Source: Balanoglossus misakiensis (lineage: Eukaryota > Hemichordata). Taken from it: a DNA stretch of 64,000 nt. Location: contig CM082576.2 of assembly GCA_040954595.2 (NCBI GenBank), positions 15,314,001-15,378,000 of the forward strand. Reading direction: 5' to 3'. The notes under the pieces are model-generated. The model worked only from the letters and a program-made list of their open reading frames with translations. It searched no databases and was not told the origin of the DNA. Numbering within the stretch: the stretch's first letter is position 1; the number at the start of each line of letters is the position of its first letter. Positions 10,396 through 21,202 of this stretch are shown piece by piece. Position numbers and translations under genes: made by a program.

Positions 10396-12124
10396 TGCTT
10401 TTTTTTTTAAATTTGCCATTATTAAAATAGTCTTCTTATTTTTTTTCGTCATAAACGTCAACCCATTTATTTATATTCATTATTTCTCCTTAAATATCAC
10501 GATGGCTTCTCTTGAAAAATCTAATTCATTCATTGGATTCGTTCAGGATTTAACAGGACCATTGTGACAAATATAGTTATCGTATTTGCTATGAAAGCAG
10601 TTGACCATTTTATAAAAAAAACAACATAAAATGTAATCTCAAAACCGTTGATAAGTTTTTAAACAAAATTCTTGCAGAACAAAGTGTGTGTGTGTGCGTG
10701 TGTGTGTGTGTTGATTGGCATAATAAACAAACAAATATGGTCACGTTTGTTTGTTGACATCTTACTAAATAGGGGAAGGGTGTATTCAACGGTTAGGGTT
10801 AGGGGTGGGGGTTGTGTGTTTACACAGCGATCGTCTAACACCGTGTAAACACGTCTCTCACGCGACTGTGCTGCCGTGTGACCCGGTCACTGACTTGGCG
10901 AAGAATTATCTGCAGATAGGCATAATTGCATATTGACACCCCCAAACAACCATATCAAGCTGTGTACGTGTACATAATTCATATAAAATAATCAAGTGCA
11001 ATTGGAAACATTGTTTTAAAAATCGAAATTCGAGACACTATCTCAAAAAAGGAAAATTGAAATGTGCGAGCTGTTGTTTTCGGGCGTGCTCTACCATGTA
11101 CGTCGGGTCGGCGTGATATAATAGTCTGGTTCGCTGACCCGTATTGTCGAGGGGTCAGGTTGACCCATTCCCCCTTTCACGACCTTCACCGGAGAATACG
11201 TCCAGGGCACCAGACTGTGCATGTATTATGACCATTTCTAGCCACGTCAGCAAGCTGAACGGAGTATCTACAAGGCGTCCGAAGCATATGTGACAACAAG
11301 GTTAGTACCTTTTAATTAATGATGAACTTTCAATAGCGATCTTTAATTGTTACCAATTCAAATCACATACCTTCAGACAGGTTGGTTTGCCGCATTAATA
11401 ATGGCAATTCTAGGACTGCAACAAATTAAGGACGATACGGATTTCACGAACATAGATGTATGAAGTCTTAAGTATTCTTGTAGTTATTTGGTCTTCAGGA
11501 CATGAAGTTAATACAACTTGTTGGTCAATGTTTAGTCCACATGCATGCTTCTTCAAGTTCAACTTGCTCTTGGTCAACTCAACTCGGCTTGTGCCTTGCT
11601 TTGCCAAAAAACGATCCATATCCATGACATCTTCAACCATTTGTTATATTTTACTTATTTATTAGCGGGTTGCTTTCTCACAAGGTCATCGTTGAGTTGG
11701 TGCTTGAATAGTCTAGTTGTGTTTTAACGTTTAGACATAACTATATTTCGAAGTATCGCGTGATTCAAGATGGCTCTCCTCATGGGTCGTTTTGGGCTAC
11801 TCGAAGCTTCTGGTAGAAGTGGCACTACATGACACTTTCCACTGTCTTTTGTCACTGTCAACTGAATTTCCCACTGTCTTCGATCTATTAGTTTACCCCC
11901 AAATCCCCTGCCACCTTAGTGTATATCTCTAAAGAAACAGTGCCCGTCTGCTATTGCCCAGGCTATAGCCCTTTGACTTGTGTTTCCCCTCCATGTAAAT
12001 ACTCGCACACTACATAATCCTAATAATTATCATTCATACGGGATTCACCCCAACACAAACATTGTGTAGTCAACGGACCAGGCTATAATGGAATGAATAT
12101 TGTTTGTTCTCTTTTGAATTGTAG
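10018..12124. other. Non-coding stretch with duplicated 3' flank and a GT repeat
   Basis: 10018-10395 matches 17664-18048 (3' flank of the duplicated kinase gene). A short GT/TG microsatellite lies at about 10685-10711. 11222-11300 ends in a good donor (caag|gttagt at about 11300) and could be a non-coding first exon of the acetyltransferase gene. No domain-like reading frame was found in the rest. Confidence 0.4.
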
Positions 12125-12145
12125 ACACTTGCAAAGAGATCCACT

Positions 12146-12805
12146 ATGGAGTTTGGGAAAATGAAAGAGATCCATCGCAAGGAGACAGTTGATCTTGTCA
12201 CCGACATATTCCTGAATCACGAGCCAATTTTGAGCCACACGAAACCGCCTGTTGCCGTTACCAAACGCTTCGTTGAGGTGTGTGTCGACAGAGCCATGCG
12301 AGATGGAATATCAGTTGTTGCCATAGATACCGAGGTCAACAAAGTGATTGGAGCCATGCTAAATCACCTACTCTGCAGCACTAGTGAAGTCGACGGTGAT
12401 TATGAAAAGGCAGGTGTAATGGGACCTGCGCTAGAGCCGTTCACGCTAATGCTCCACGTATTGGAGATGAGATGCAGTGAGCTGGACCACACCAAGACCT
12501 TGCAAGCAGCTGGTGAGAAATTCATGGAGGTGATTGGTATCGTGGTCAGCGATGGTTATCATGGGCGAGGTGTCACAAGACGACTGCTGCAAGAGAGTAT
12601 AGAGATGGGGAAATCTAAAGGTGCAAAGATGGTGTACTCGGTACTGACCAGTCCGATCTCGCAACACATCTTCGCAACAACGCCAGGGTTTGTCCGAGTG
12701 GGTGACATGATTCGTTACGATGAATTTGAAGTCAATGGTCAGAAACCGTTTTTGGGTATGCCGGCTGGACGCAAAGGAGCAACACTGGATGTGAAGAAGT
12801 TGTAA
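12146..12805 (+). CDS. GNAT-family N-acetyltransferase (219 aa)
   Basis: An uninterrupted 219-residue frame. The central block 'GIVVSDGYHGRGVTRRLLQE' is GNAT motif A with the acetyl-CoA pyrophosphate loop (Q/R-x-x-G-x-G/A, here 'YHGRGV'). It is preceded by a beta-strand/helix N-terminus and followed by 'HIFATTPGFVRVGDMIRYDE', like the C-terminal motif B region. Layout and length fit arylalkylamine/dopamine N-acetyltransferase-like cytosolic enzymes, which transfer acetyl from acetyl-CoA to an amine; the substrate cannot be told. An acceptor (gaattgtag) ends at about 12124, so the coding exon has a short 5' UTR and the whole protein sits in one exon. The first ATG after the acceptor was chosen. 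It lies between the two kinase copies with no obvious functional link. Confidence 0.85.
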   Translation: MEFGKMKEIHRKETVDLVTDIFLNHEPILSHTKPPVAVTKRFVEVCVDRAMRDGISVVAIDTEVNKVIGAMLNHLLCSTSEVDGDYEKAGVMGPALEPFTLMLHVLEMRCSELDHTKTLQAAGEKFMEVIGIVVSDGYHGRGVTRRLLQESIEMGKSKGAKMVYSVLTSPISQHIFATTPGFVRVGDMIRYDEFEVNGQKPFLGMPAGRKGATLDVKKL

Positions 12806-13692
12806 GACAAATGCCTTGAATGTCTTCTTGTGTAATTCTGAAACAGAAGACACGCTGATACATATACCAAAGGAATGAGGGGTGCCGAAAACTTGCGATC
12901 AAAACATTTTATTTGTAAAGCGTAAAACAAACTATCATTTGAAATTGAAAAAATGCAGTTCCTTCACAATTGGACACAATATATAGAAGTATATCAGACA
13001 CGAAGAAATGACAGAACTACATCAGCACATGACCGCTGCGCGCTATCTGTCCAGACAAAAATATCTTCGTACGGCACAGATCGCGCGCATATCATATATC
13101 ATTTCATATTTTTGGAACTTACATAGCTATAGTGGGATTATTATTGGAACCTATTTTTCCAATGACAATATACATATCATGGTAATGATTGACCAGTGTA
13201 TAGAGAAAGAACTGATTAGAAACACCATGTGATGGTTGTAAATAAATGTTCAGAACGGAATATATGGTCCAAATTTTGGCTGTGTGTCGTATTTTGAGAA
13301 AATGTCAGCTGCATGGACACCATAATACATGTCAAACAGTGAAGGGTATAGTCGTGGATTCCTGCATCTGTAACAGGGTCTGTAACAGCAGACAACGGTG
13401 AGCACCCATTGGCAGCAGAAATGCACAATAACGAACACAGTATTGATTTAGCCTACTGGCGACAAAAATTGTTCTACATTCATGTAGCGTCATACTGTCT
13501 ATCATAGAGATGCAGCTACATGTGTCCTATTCAATTAGTGGATTCTGCTGGAAATTTAGTGATTCTTCTCAATATCTTTTCAATATGTCCGAGAAAAATC
13601 ACGCCCACCTGTGGGCTGCCGAACGATTTTGTGTGTTTATCATCCTCGCCATTACGCATGCGTGAGTCTTGTAATTTTACTGATGTACAAGA
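12806..13692. other. Spacer, 3' flank of acetyltransferase
   Basis: No convincing coding signal and no canonical AATAAA close to the stop. Nothing else is recognised. Confidence 0.35.
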
Positions 13693-13801
13693 ATGCACAA
13701 GAAAGTTACCATTTGGAATTTGACTCGCGGTAAAGCCAACATGTTCACGCGTGTGGTCCTGCTGCTAATGCCGCTGCTGCTCGAAAATCATGGTTGCCAT
13801 G
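13693..13801 (+). CDS. Possible signal-peptide first exon
   Basis: From ATG 13741 the frame encodes 'MFTRVVLLLMPLLLENHGCH', a good signal-peptide core, ending at a strong donor (atg|gtaagt near 13802). A longer in-frame start exists at 13693. The layout mirrors the signal exon of the kinase gene (short exon, hydrophobic core, gtaag donor). No matching second exon was found before the TIR fragment, so it is orphaned or its downstream exons were replaced. Confidence 0.3.
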
Positions 13802-13953
13802 GTAAGTCTGTAAAACAAAAGAACACTATAGAAATAATGGATGACGCCCTGACCATTAACGTTTGTTTATGGGCGAGGGCGAGGGGAAAGCCAAAAATTC
13901 GAGGCTTCCTAGGAAATTTTTGTGAATGATAAATTTTCACTAACTACACGAGA

Positions 13954-14016
13954 GACAAACAAACAAACAAACAAACAAACAAACAAACAAGCAAACAAAC
14001 AAACAAACAAACAAAC
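13954..14016. repeat. (AAAC)n microsatellite
   Basis: About fifteen tandem copies of caaa/aaac with one interruption (aagc). Confidence 0.95.
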
Positions 14017-14231
14017 GCGAAAATAAAAAGTCGCGTAAAAAGTTTTTCGGAGATAATGATGCAGTGAAATAGAGAACATGAAATACAGATAACTTATATT
14101 TTCAAATTCTTACAACAGTGAGTCGTCAACTACCACAATACAATTATAATGTGAGGCTTTCAAATATTATTTCTAAGAATTCTTTTCAGAATTATGGCTT
14201 TGATTTGATCTGCAACTTTAGAAAATGCAGG

Positions 14232-14774
14232 TTTTATCCCAATTCAAGTAAATGTAGTTGGGTTCTGTGATCGAGCCGGCTGTCCTTTTCAAGTTCAAGT
14301 CTGGTTCGTTGCCAGAACATTTCCTGTCCGACCTCATCCTCTGTCCACCGCAGACATTTCTTTTTTCTGTCCGACCTCATCCTCTGTCCACCGCAGACAT
14401 TTCTTGCGACACTTCAGCAGCCGGATCAGTCGCGGCAACTTGTCGTCGGGAATGGGTCGGAGCTGCACCAGGATGACCACGTCCCTGAGTTCGTCAAACA
14501 GGCGCTGCAGGGCCACCTCAAGCTCAAAGATGCAGAACTGATCCTCCACAAAGTCCTCGCTCAGGACGAAGACTACTTTGTCACTTCGGTGCACACATTC
14601 TGTGATGTTGTCGGCGATGGCAACACCCGGCGGGTAATCCCTGTCTTTGATGCAGAGTCGAAACTGATCCCGTTCCTCAAATCGGACCATCATCTCGTGT
14701 CTCACCCAGCGATAATCTTCGTCGGCGTAGGACACCATGATCTGACCGCGCCTCTCGCCGTTCTCGCCTTCCAC
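14232..14774 (-). pseudogene. Toll-like receptor type TIR domain, C-terminus frameshifted by a 43-bp duplication
   Basis: The minus-strand frame encodes a TIR domain. Box 1-like 'GQIMVSYADEDYRWV', box 2-like 'LCIKDRDYPPGVAIADNI' (the RDxxPG signature of Toll-like receptors), 'DKVVFVLSEDFVED' and 'CRKKCLRWTED' are in order. TIR domains relay Toll/IL-1 signals by contact with MyD88-type adaptors, and some cleave NAD. After 'WTEDEVGQ' the frame is thrown off by a tandem duplication (units from 14324 and 14367, period 43) and stops at 14334. The expected box 3 'FW' and tail are present in another phase down to about 14232. No ATG precedes the domain: the frame opens just after a stop, and the fragment abuts the start of the duplicated kinase block (about 14797). 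No leucine-rich repeats are nearby. Confidence 0.8.
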
Positions 14775-14888
14775 AGCCTGGTAGCTGTGTTATTCGGTGT
14801 TATTCGTAATCTCTGCGATAACGCGGTGTGGCGCTTGCGGTATCAAAATATTCTCAAAGTTCAGCGAATTGCTTAACAAACTTTAGTA

Positions 14889-17663
14889 ATGTCCATATTT
14901 TCAGTGTTCATGTTGCTTCTCTTAGCGTGTTTAGGTAAGTGACGTGGCAAATCTACTGAGTTATTTCTGTCTTCTCTACCATCAACTTCCACCAATCTTT
15001 CCTCATTCTTTGCAGTACGCAACATGTACTTATTGGCAGCCGTTTGAATATGTCTTTAGATTAGTGATATGAAACAACCTTTGTTACTTAGCCTAATTCA
15101 ATATACAAGGTGTGGTTATTGTTACGAAAACACTTATCCAGAAATTCCATTTTATACCGGAAAAGTGCGTTATAGTATACTGTGTGCATTTATTCAATTC
15201 TCAGACCCCGTTCTCGAAGACGCGAGTGATGAGGGATGGGCCAGTGGTGTAACGGATTTATGGGAATCCGAGAATTGTGATAAAGTTAATAATAGCGAAA
15301 CCGCAAGTAGCGAGTAAGTTTTCTTACGAAAAAATTATTGCGAATGTTGGGAAATTTATTTTCCTCGTAAAAATCAAGTGATGGTGACTACATATTTCTA
15401 TACATTGGCCCGCACACGGCGCATACAACAAAACGTTCAAAAGTACTGAAGATGAACGATTTTTTTGGAGAATTTACATGCCTCCGTTTTTTGTTTTGGA
15501 TTCGCAAAACCGTATATTGCATTGCCCTGGTAACTCATGGTAACAAACAACAATGAAGGTTATATAGACTAAATGTCTGATGAATGGTAATGAATAACCT
15601 TCAAAAAAGGTCGTCATTCTTTTCGTAAATGTTTATTCGTCTAGATCAAGCGAAAGTGAATTTGACGACGTAAAACCGCGGAAGAAGAAAAAACGCGGGA
15701 ATGTAGTTCGTCGGTTCTTTCGTCGAGTGAGAAAGCGACTCAGTGGTTTATTTCGTCGTGCCCAGGACACTGAAGAGGTATGATATGTTGTTATTTCTAA
15801 ACTTAAAATGACTGTGCATTTGTGTGAGAGAGATAAACAAACAAGATGACACAGAGATTGGTTCATTCAGAAAGGCAGACATCGTGGCAAAGAGATGAAA
15901 ACATAGAGAAAGATTTGAACCATAATCAGTACCTGTCGTGCGCGATCATATATTCTGACGTCATCTGTAACTCTCTCAACAGCTTGATTCCACCAGGAAA
16001 GAGCCAGAGGCAATGAAGAAACGTGAAAATGGCAAACTACTCAGTAAAAGCCCGGAAGGTTTGTATAACAAGCATCGCAATGACCCATCTCTTGAGTAAC
16101 AAAGTGTTTCCTTAATACAGACACGAAGAAACGCGGCATTGTTTCTGTGTCAGGATTGTACTCGAAAGTCGTACTCGGATATTTACGTGAGCAGAAACAA
16201 CTGTACGCAATGAAGTATCTGAATTATGCCGACAATTTCCGGGACGCGACTTACTTCGATGATGTCGCCGCGAACGAAATTAACATGATGAGGTATGATC
16301 ATATTATTGGTATTGATATATCAATAAATTAGTCAAATAGTCAGTCGCTCAATGCATTAGGGCCTACTTAATCATTCAACGGATCAGTCGACTAATCTAT
16401 CAGCAAATAGTCAGTCAATCAAGTACATGTATTGTGTCAACCAACCTAATAACTAACTTTCTCTTTTACAGAGCTCTAAATAAATTAAACTGTGAGAAGT
16501 TTGTTCGCATGGATGGGATGTTTCAGAAGAACAAAATGAGCGTCCTTGTGTACGAATATGTGCAAGGTCTGGACTTGGAAGCATTCACCAAGAAATTCGG
16601 AAAAGAAGTAAGTTCTTCCGGCCAATTACAGCGAAAAGTACGCACTATATCCATGGAAGTTTTTGATGCTGATGCTAATGATGATGATGATGATGACGAC
16701 GACGACAAGCCGAGACAGCCTCAGAATTATCGGTGAAAACGAATCTTTTCTAAAACTGCGTGTATTTTTGTTTGTTTGTTGAAACGTAGGTGCCCCTGGT
16801 TGTCAAGTATGACATCTTGAAGAAAATGGCCGACGCCCTGGCGGCACTACACGGCTTTGGTATAATACATAACGACATGAAATTGGCCAATGTAATGGTA
16901 TGTACACTACGCTACGGGTTATGTCGTGTTTATCACAATATATGAGTTTAAGACAGGCCTTTCCATGATTCACAATTACATTCAATGGTGAACACATACG
17001 GACACAATTATAATTCTGCAGAGTATTAGTCTATTAAAGAAATTCTGGCAGTGAGACAGACATAACTGACTGACAGACTGACTTACTTATCCGAGTGACT
17101 GACAAACGACGATGAACAATTGCGCTGGATATGACAATTTGAAATCGTACTACATGTAATAACAAAGGACAAAATCTTGGTCACAAAAACTACTTTATCC
17201 GGTTTCGTTTCAGATGAAACTTCCAGAGATGACAGTTAAACTGATCGACTTTTCGTTCAGTTGCTATGCAAAGTCACCGCGATTTGACGGAGCCGGGACA
17301 ATGATGTACGCCCCACCCGAGGCTTTCAGGGCTGAGGTCCGAACATGCACGGCGGCCAAGGACATATGGGCGATGGGGTGCAGCATGGCCCAGATGGTCA
17401 CCTTGGAAACGGCTTACGGCGGCAATCGCGGTGCCGAAGAGATACTACAAGAACTCGCAACTAAAGTGGCCAGTGGCGAGGACCTCACTCCAGTGTGTAT
17501 CGCCATGTTGGATGACGGGCGATTTAAGGAACTCTGCCAGCGTTGCTGTTCCATGGTCCCGTCATCTCGGCCCAGCGCCCGCATGGTCAGCCGGCGTCTG
17601 AGGAAATTGTTTGACGCGGAGAGAAAAGCTCACCCAGGGGATTTTCCATTCCAAATAGCTTAA
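14889..17663 (+). CDS. Protein kinase with N-terminal signal peptide (7 exons, 381 aa)
   Basis: Exons: 14889-14934, 15205-15313, 15645-15777, 16129-16292, 16472-16607, 16790-16897, 17214-17663 (1146 nt, phases agree). A signal peptide ('MSIFSVFMLLLLACL') is followed by an acidic Ser-rich stretch, a polybasic segment ('KPRKKKKRG', 'RRFFRRVRKRL'), then a kinase domain. The ATP lysine is K125 in 'YAMKYL', with Glu in 'ANEINMM' as helix C. The catalytic loop is 'IIHNDMKLANVM' (D225, K227, N230; HND for HRD). The metal site is 'LIDFSFS' (D244; DFS for DFG), then 'GTMMYAPPEAF' and 'DIWAMGC'. All key catalytic residues are kept, so activity is plausible. The glycine loop is poor and no membrane segment follows the signal. 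Exon 4 needs the AG at 16127-16128 rather than the stronger one eight bases upstream to keep frame. Group is uncertain. Confidence 0.8.
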
Positions 17664-18757
17664 TTTTATTAATTTGCTTTATTTTATATTATTTTATTGT
17701 ATTAAACGTTCCTGTTATTCAACCATATTATGTTTTCCATTTTGTTATTTTTCCTGTCAAATTCGCTTATATTTCGTGTGTAGGGCGCTGTGAAATTCGA
17801 CGGTAAAGGAAATCAAATACACGTACGCTGAGAAACTTACAAATCTCTCTCAGGAACAAGTTCCATGAGCGGACAATCATCTATTCCCTATTGCCATATT
17901 AAGTCGTCGTTAAGGAATAAGTTTTGCTGAATGACATATCTTCAAAACGTGTTAGTTCTAATTCTGAAAACAGACAGTGACAGAAATGGTAATATTTGCC
18001 GGCAAATATTGCTTTTTTACCTGTTATTTTAAACAGATTACTCTTAGGACCTAACCACGCCTCTAACCTTAAATTACCTTAAATCGCGGTATTATGGGGA
18101 AGCATCTGTTATACTTTTTTACTTTACTAACATAATAAACCGAGTTTATTATTGTAATGATGCCTTGTGTATTGTGGCTGAGAAAAAAAGGCGTGTAAGA
18201 ACAGTGTCAGACTAGCGGCCACGTTGTACCCTAAGGGTAAAATCTATAGTGGGTGGGAAATTCCCGGCTGGTAATATTCAGGGAGAGCCGTCCTAATACC
18301 AGAACGCAAAGTTCAAACACAAACCACACCCGCACAATTCCTACATATAGTCACGGATAGACTCGGTGTACGGGTATGTGGCGCCCGGATGGTCAGTTTT
18401 CTTATACAAAAATATAAATGAATTAAAAATGCCCAGAGCTTTGTGCATCTATTTAGAAATTAAGTTGCGCACAACTAGGAAAATCTTCAACTTGATCAAC
18501 ATAGCTAGTTTAGGAAGAAGACGAAGTAGCCATTTCAGCATAATTTTAATGATAAAATACTCCACGCGCTAGTTTCTTTTTCTACACTTTATTGATTTAT
18601 TTTGACGACATTTTTACAATAATCATTTTATGCACAGGTGAATATGGTCAACTAATCAGACCAACTTTCTTACAGAGAATACATTACAATCATTTCATGT
18701 TCCAGAGTAAAATCAACCAATCGGATACAAGTTTACATAAAGAACGGATTACAGTTA
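17664..18757. other. 3' flank of kinase gene; no gene seen
   Basis: The first ~385 bp are shared with the flank of copy 1 and similarity ends near 18048. The remainder shows no domain-like frame. Confidence 0.4.
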
Positions 18758-18900
18758 AGCAATAAAACACCCCCAGCCATGGTATACCACGAGATTTTGA
18801 CAAGTTCACGACATATACGCACTCGCTATCGCTCGTGCGTATATGGAGTTGAACTGGTCAAAATCTCGTGGTATACCATGGCTGGGGGTGTTTTATTGCT
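18758..18900. repeat. Near-perfect palindromic foldback element
   Basis: The left arm starts agcaataaaacacccccagc and the right arm ends in its reverse complement (gctgggggtgttttattgct, ending 18900). The arms extend through 'catggtataccacgagattttgac' positions to an almost loop-free centre near 18825. Non-autonomous foldback element; no coding content. Confidence 0.85.
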
Positions 18901-19073
18901 ATTATATTATGCCAGTATATTGAAACTTTGCATAAAACATTTTAAAAAGGCATTTTCTTTGACTATGATATATGACTGTGGTATATGACTAATATATCAC
19001 AGTCACGTGTCGTGTCTCGACCAATAAAATAGCGTGATTTACACCATCAATATACTGGTATAATATAATCCCA
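18900..19073. mobile_element. Short MITE with ~22-bp terminal inverted repeats
   Basis: Left terminus attatattatgccagtatat (from about 18900) is inverted at the right terminus (atatactggtataatataat, ending about 19070). The length of about 170 bp and the internal sub-palindrome (tatatgac/gtcatata) are typical of a MITE. It directly abuts the preceding foldback element. Confidence 0.7.
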
Positions 19074-19398
19074 ATTATTTAATGTACAGGTGCGTGAATC
19101 AATCAATCAATCAAAAGGACTTATAGTGCGCCAAACTCCACTGCAATAGTGTTCAATAGCGCTTTACAATGTGAAAAATCCAATGTAAAGTTACTGTTAA
19201 TAGGCTCTGTTAAACAGATAAGTCTTGATGTGTTTCTTGAAACTGTCAAGGCATGTATGTAATGTAGTAAACGAATCAAATGAACTCTTACAGAAAGAAG
19301 AGATTACAATCTGATCCAATCATTTCATACAGGTGAGTATGGTCAACCACAAATTTCAACTAAAATAAAACGAGCTCTGATAAACATAATGTTTGACT

Positions 19399-19907
19399 TT
19401 AAAGGCTCATGAGCTGCAAATGGAAAAAAACATTAAGCTTTAAATAGTTTCGGATATGCTTTTAATTCTGTTTATTAAAGGGACAAAGTCTCTCTCTCTC
19501 GCTGCCCCTTTTCCATTTATTGTATTTGATACAATATGGATGTGGATATATAGTGAATCAACGTTAGCCCACACACACACAACTTCCATCCCATTTGTAG
19601 ACACGAGAGTGAAAAAACTCACCACAAGGAAAAATCGGTCTCGATTTTTACTCTCATATCTTACAAATGGGATGGGAGTTGTGTGTTCGAACGTTGATTA
19701 ACTACATATCCAGATGTAGAATAACATAAACAGTGTCTTTTATCAAACATCATAAATGATATTGCCTGATTGTAAATCAAGAAAACTCTTATTTATGACA
19801 AAATGGCCCAAAAAAATCAAAGAAATATCAGTATAGTCGAAAATTCCCGTATTTTTTTAAAAAGGTGAAATATTGCATTTTTCGAGTTGGAGCTCATGGG
19901 GCTTTAA
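19399..19907. mobile_element. TTAA-ended MITE (family E), interrupted by another MITE
   Basis: The termini ttaaaggctcatgagctgca (19399) and agctcatggggctttaa (to 19907) match the better-preserved copy at 44926-45394. The body aligns on both sides ('acgacaaaatggcc'-type AT-rich core) but is split by a foldback element at 19475-19755, which is absent from the other copy. Confidence 0.75.
19475..19755. mobile_element. TTAA foldback MITE (family A), copy 1, right end lost
   Basis: Starts ttaaagggacaaagtctctc, then the ctcgctgccccttttcca block and arms that pair across a centre near 19635 ('cccatttgtagacacgagag' against its inverse). The right end stops before the terminal agcgagagagagactttg block. 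Homologous to the full-length copy at 25724-26076. Confidence 0.8.
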
Positions 19908-21202
19908 TCGTGCCAACATCTACATATGCGTAAGATTTTAAACAGCTAAGAGGATTTTTTCTGGTACAGGTGAAGTTTTCAATGTGTAATATTTGAAAGG
20001 TTATCAGTTGTACAAATTTCGCTAAAACTATTACAATACAAAAATATTTAAGATTTCCCACAAATGAATTAATAAAACTTTTCTCACCAAGAATTTCTTG
20101 TTTTCCCATACATCTTGTAGATTGAAAACGAATACTAGTATTTTTAATATGATGTATTCATATAGGTTTTTGTTCTTGGTCTATCAATATGGTATGACAT
20201 TTCATAACATTTCTTTGGGTATCTACTATATTTGTCATTTTTTTAAAAGTCTGACCCAACATTTTATACATCTTCTGGATAAAAGTCAGGTATTTCAAAC
20301 AAATAAGATGTTTTACAACTTAGAAATACATTACAGAAATATGATTGTGGCTTGTTGTGCAATCTTTATTCTATAGATTAATGAACTTCCGTTAGCGGCC
20401 GCTGAAAATAAATGGCGGCATTTTGTTGATATGTTGATATGTTGATATGTCAAATAAATAGGCCTACAGCACCTTCCTGTTGTGTTGGTCCACCCCAGCA
20501 GTTTTGAATTTTCATTCCGCAAAAGGTGGTACTGTTTATTACTTGGAACATTATTTTTTACCCAAAGCGTCGTTTTAATTGATGACAGGTCAATACCCTA
20601 CAAAACATATTTTTTCTTTGGGGGCGTATTACCTGTTTGTGGACATACACACAGAGGGTAGAATTCACGAGCAGGCCATGTGATGACTGCTCACAGTTCA
20701 TCAAAACACCGCAAAAATCGATGAAATGGTCGCTTTGATTTATATTAGCCACTAGTATTCACCATACTCGAATTACAATCGTTTGATGAGAGGCAAAAGA
20801 GTGCATGGGCATTGCAATTCTGACTGCCTTAAATAGGCCTAATATAAATAGGTTTTCATTTTATGCTAGGGGGTCAAATCACATGATAATAATTGCATTC
20901 TGGGTAAAAGTAGACAACCCAATGCAGTAAGATATAGAAGAAATGATATGTTTACTGTATTTAATGACTTTCTTTAGTCAAAAATGTTTGTCTTCACATT
21001 TTGTTATTTTTTTCTGTTACAAAGTTTCAGAATGACCCAGTATCACTTTAGCTTGTGAACTTTCATTTCTTAAACATGGCAAAAATCGGCCATCTTGAAA
21101 TTGTGTCGACCGTATGAGATTTTCTTCGCTCACTTAGGTAGCAAAAACCTATTTAAGGTAGGGAGAATTAGCAACCCCGTTATGGCAGCGGGCGTTCCCA
21201 CC
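19908..21202. other. Spacer, 3' flank of GPCR gene
   Basis: AT-rich; a short ttgatatg repeat near 20425-20450. No gene or repeat family was recognised. It would contain the 3' UTR of the minus-strand receptor. Confidence 0.4.

Noticed and set aside
16434-16736. Frame continuing past kinase exon 5 into an Asp-rich run
   Set aside because: The strong donor at 16608 ends the exon. The Asp run is a GAT/GAC repeat in the intron.
18758-18900. Long hairpins as microRNA precursors or terminators
   Set aside because: Arms are far longer and more perfect than typical precursors and look like foldback elements; no transcription evidence can be seen here.
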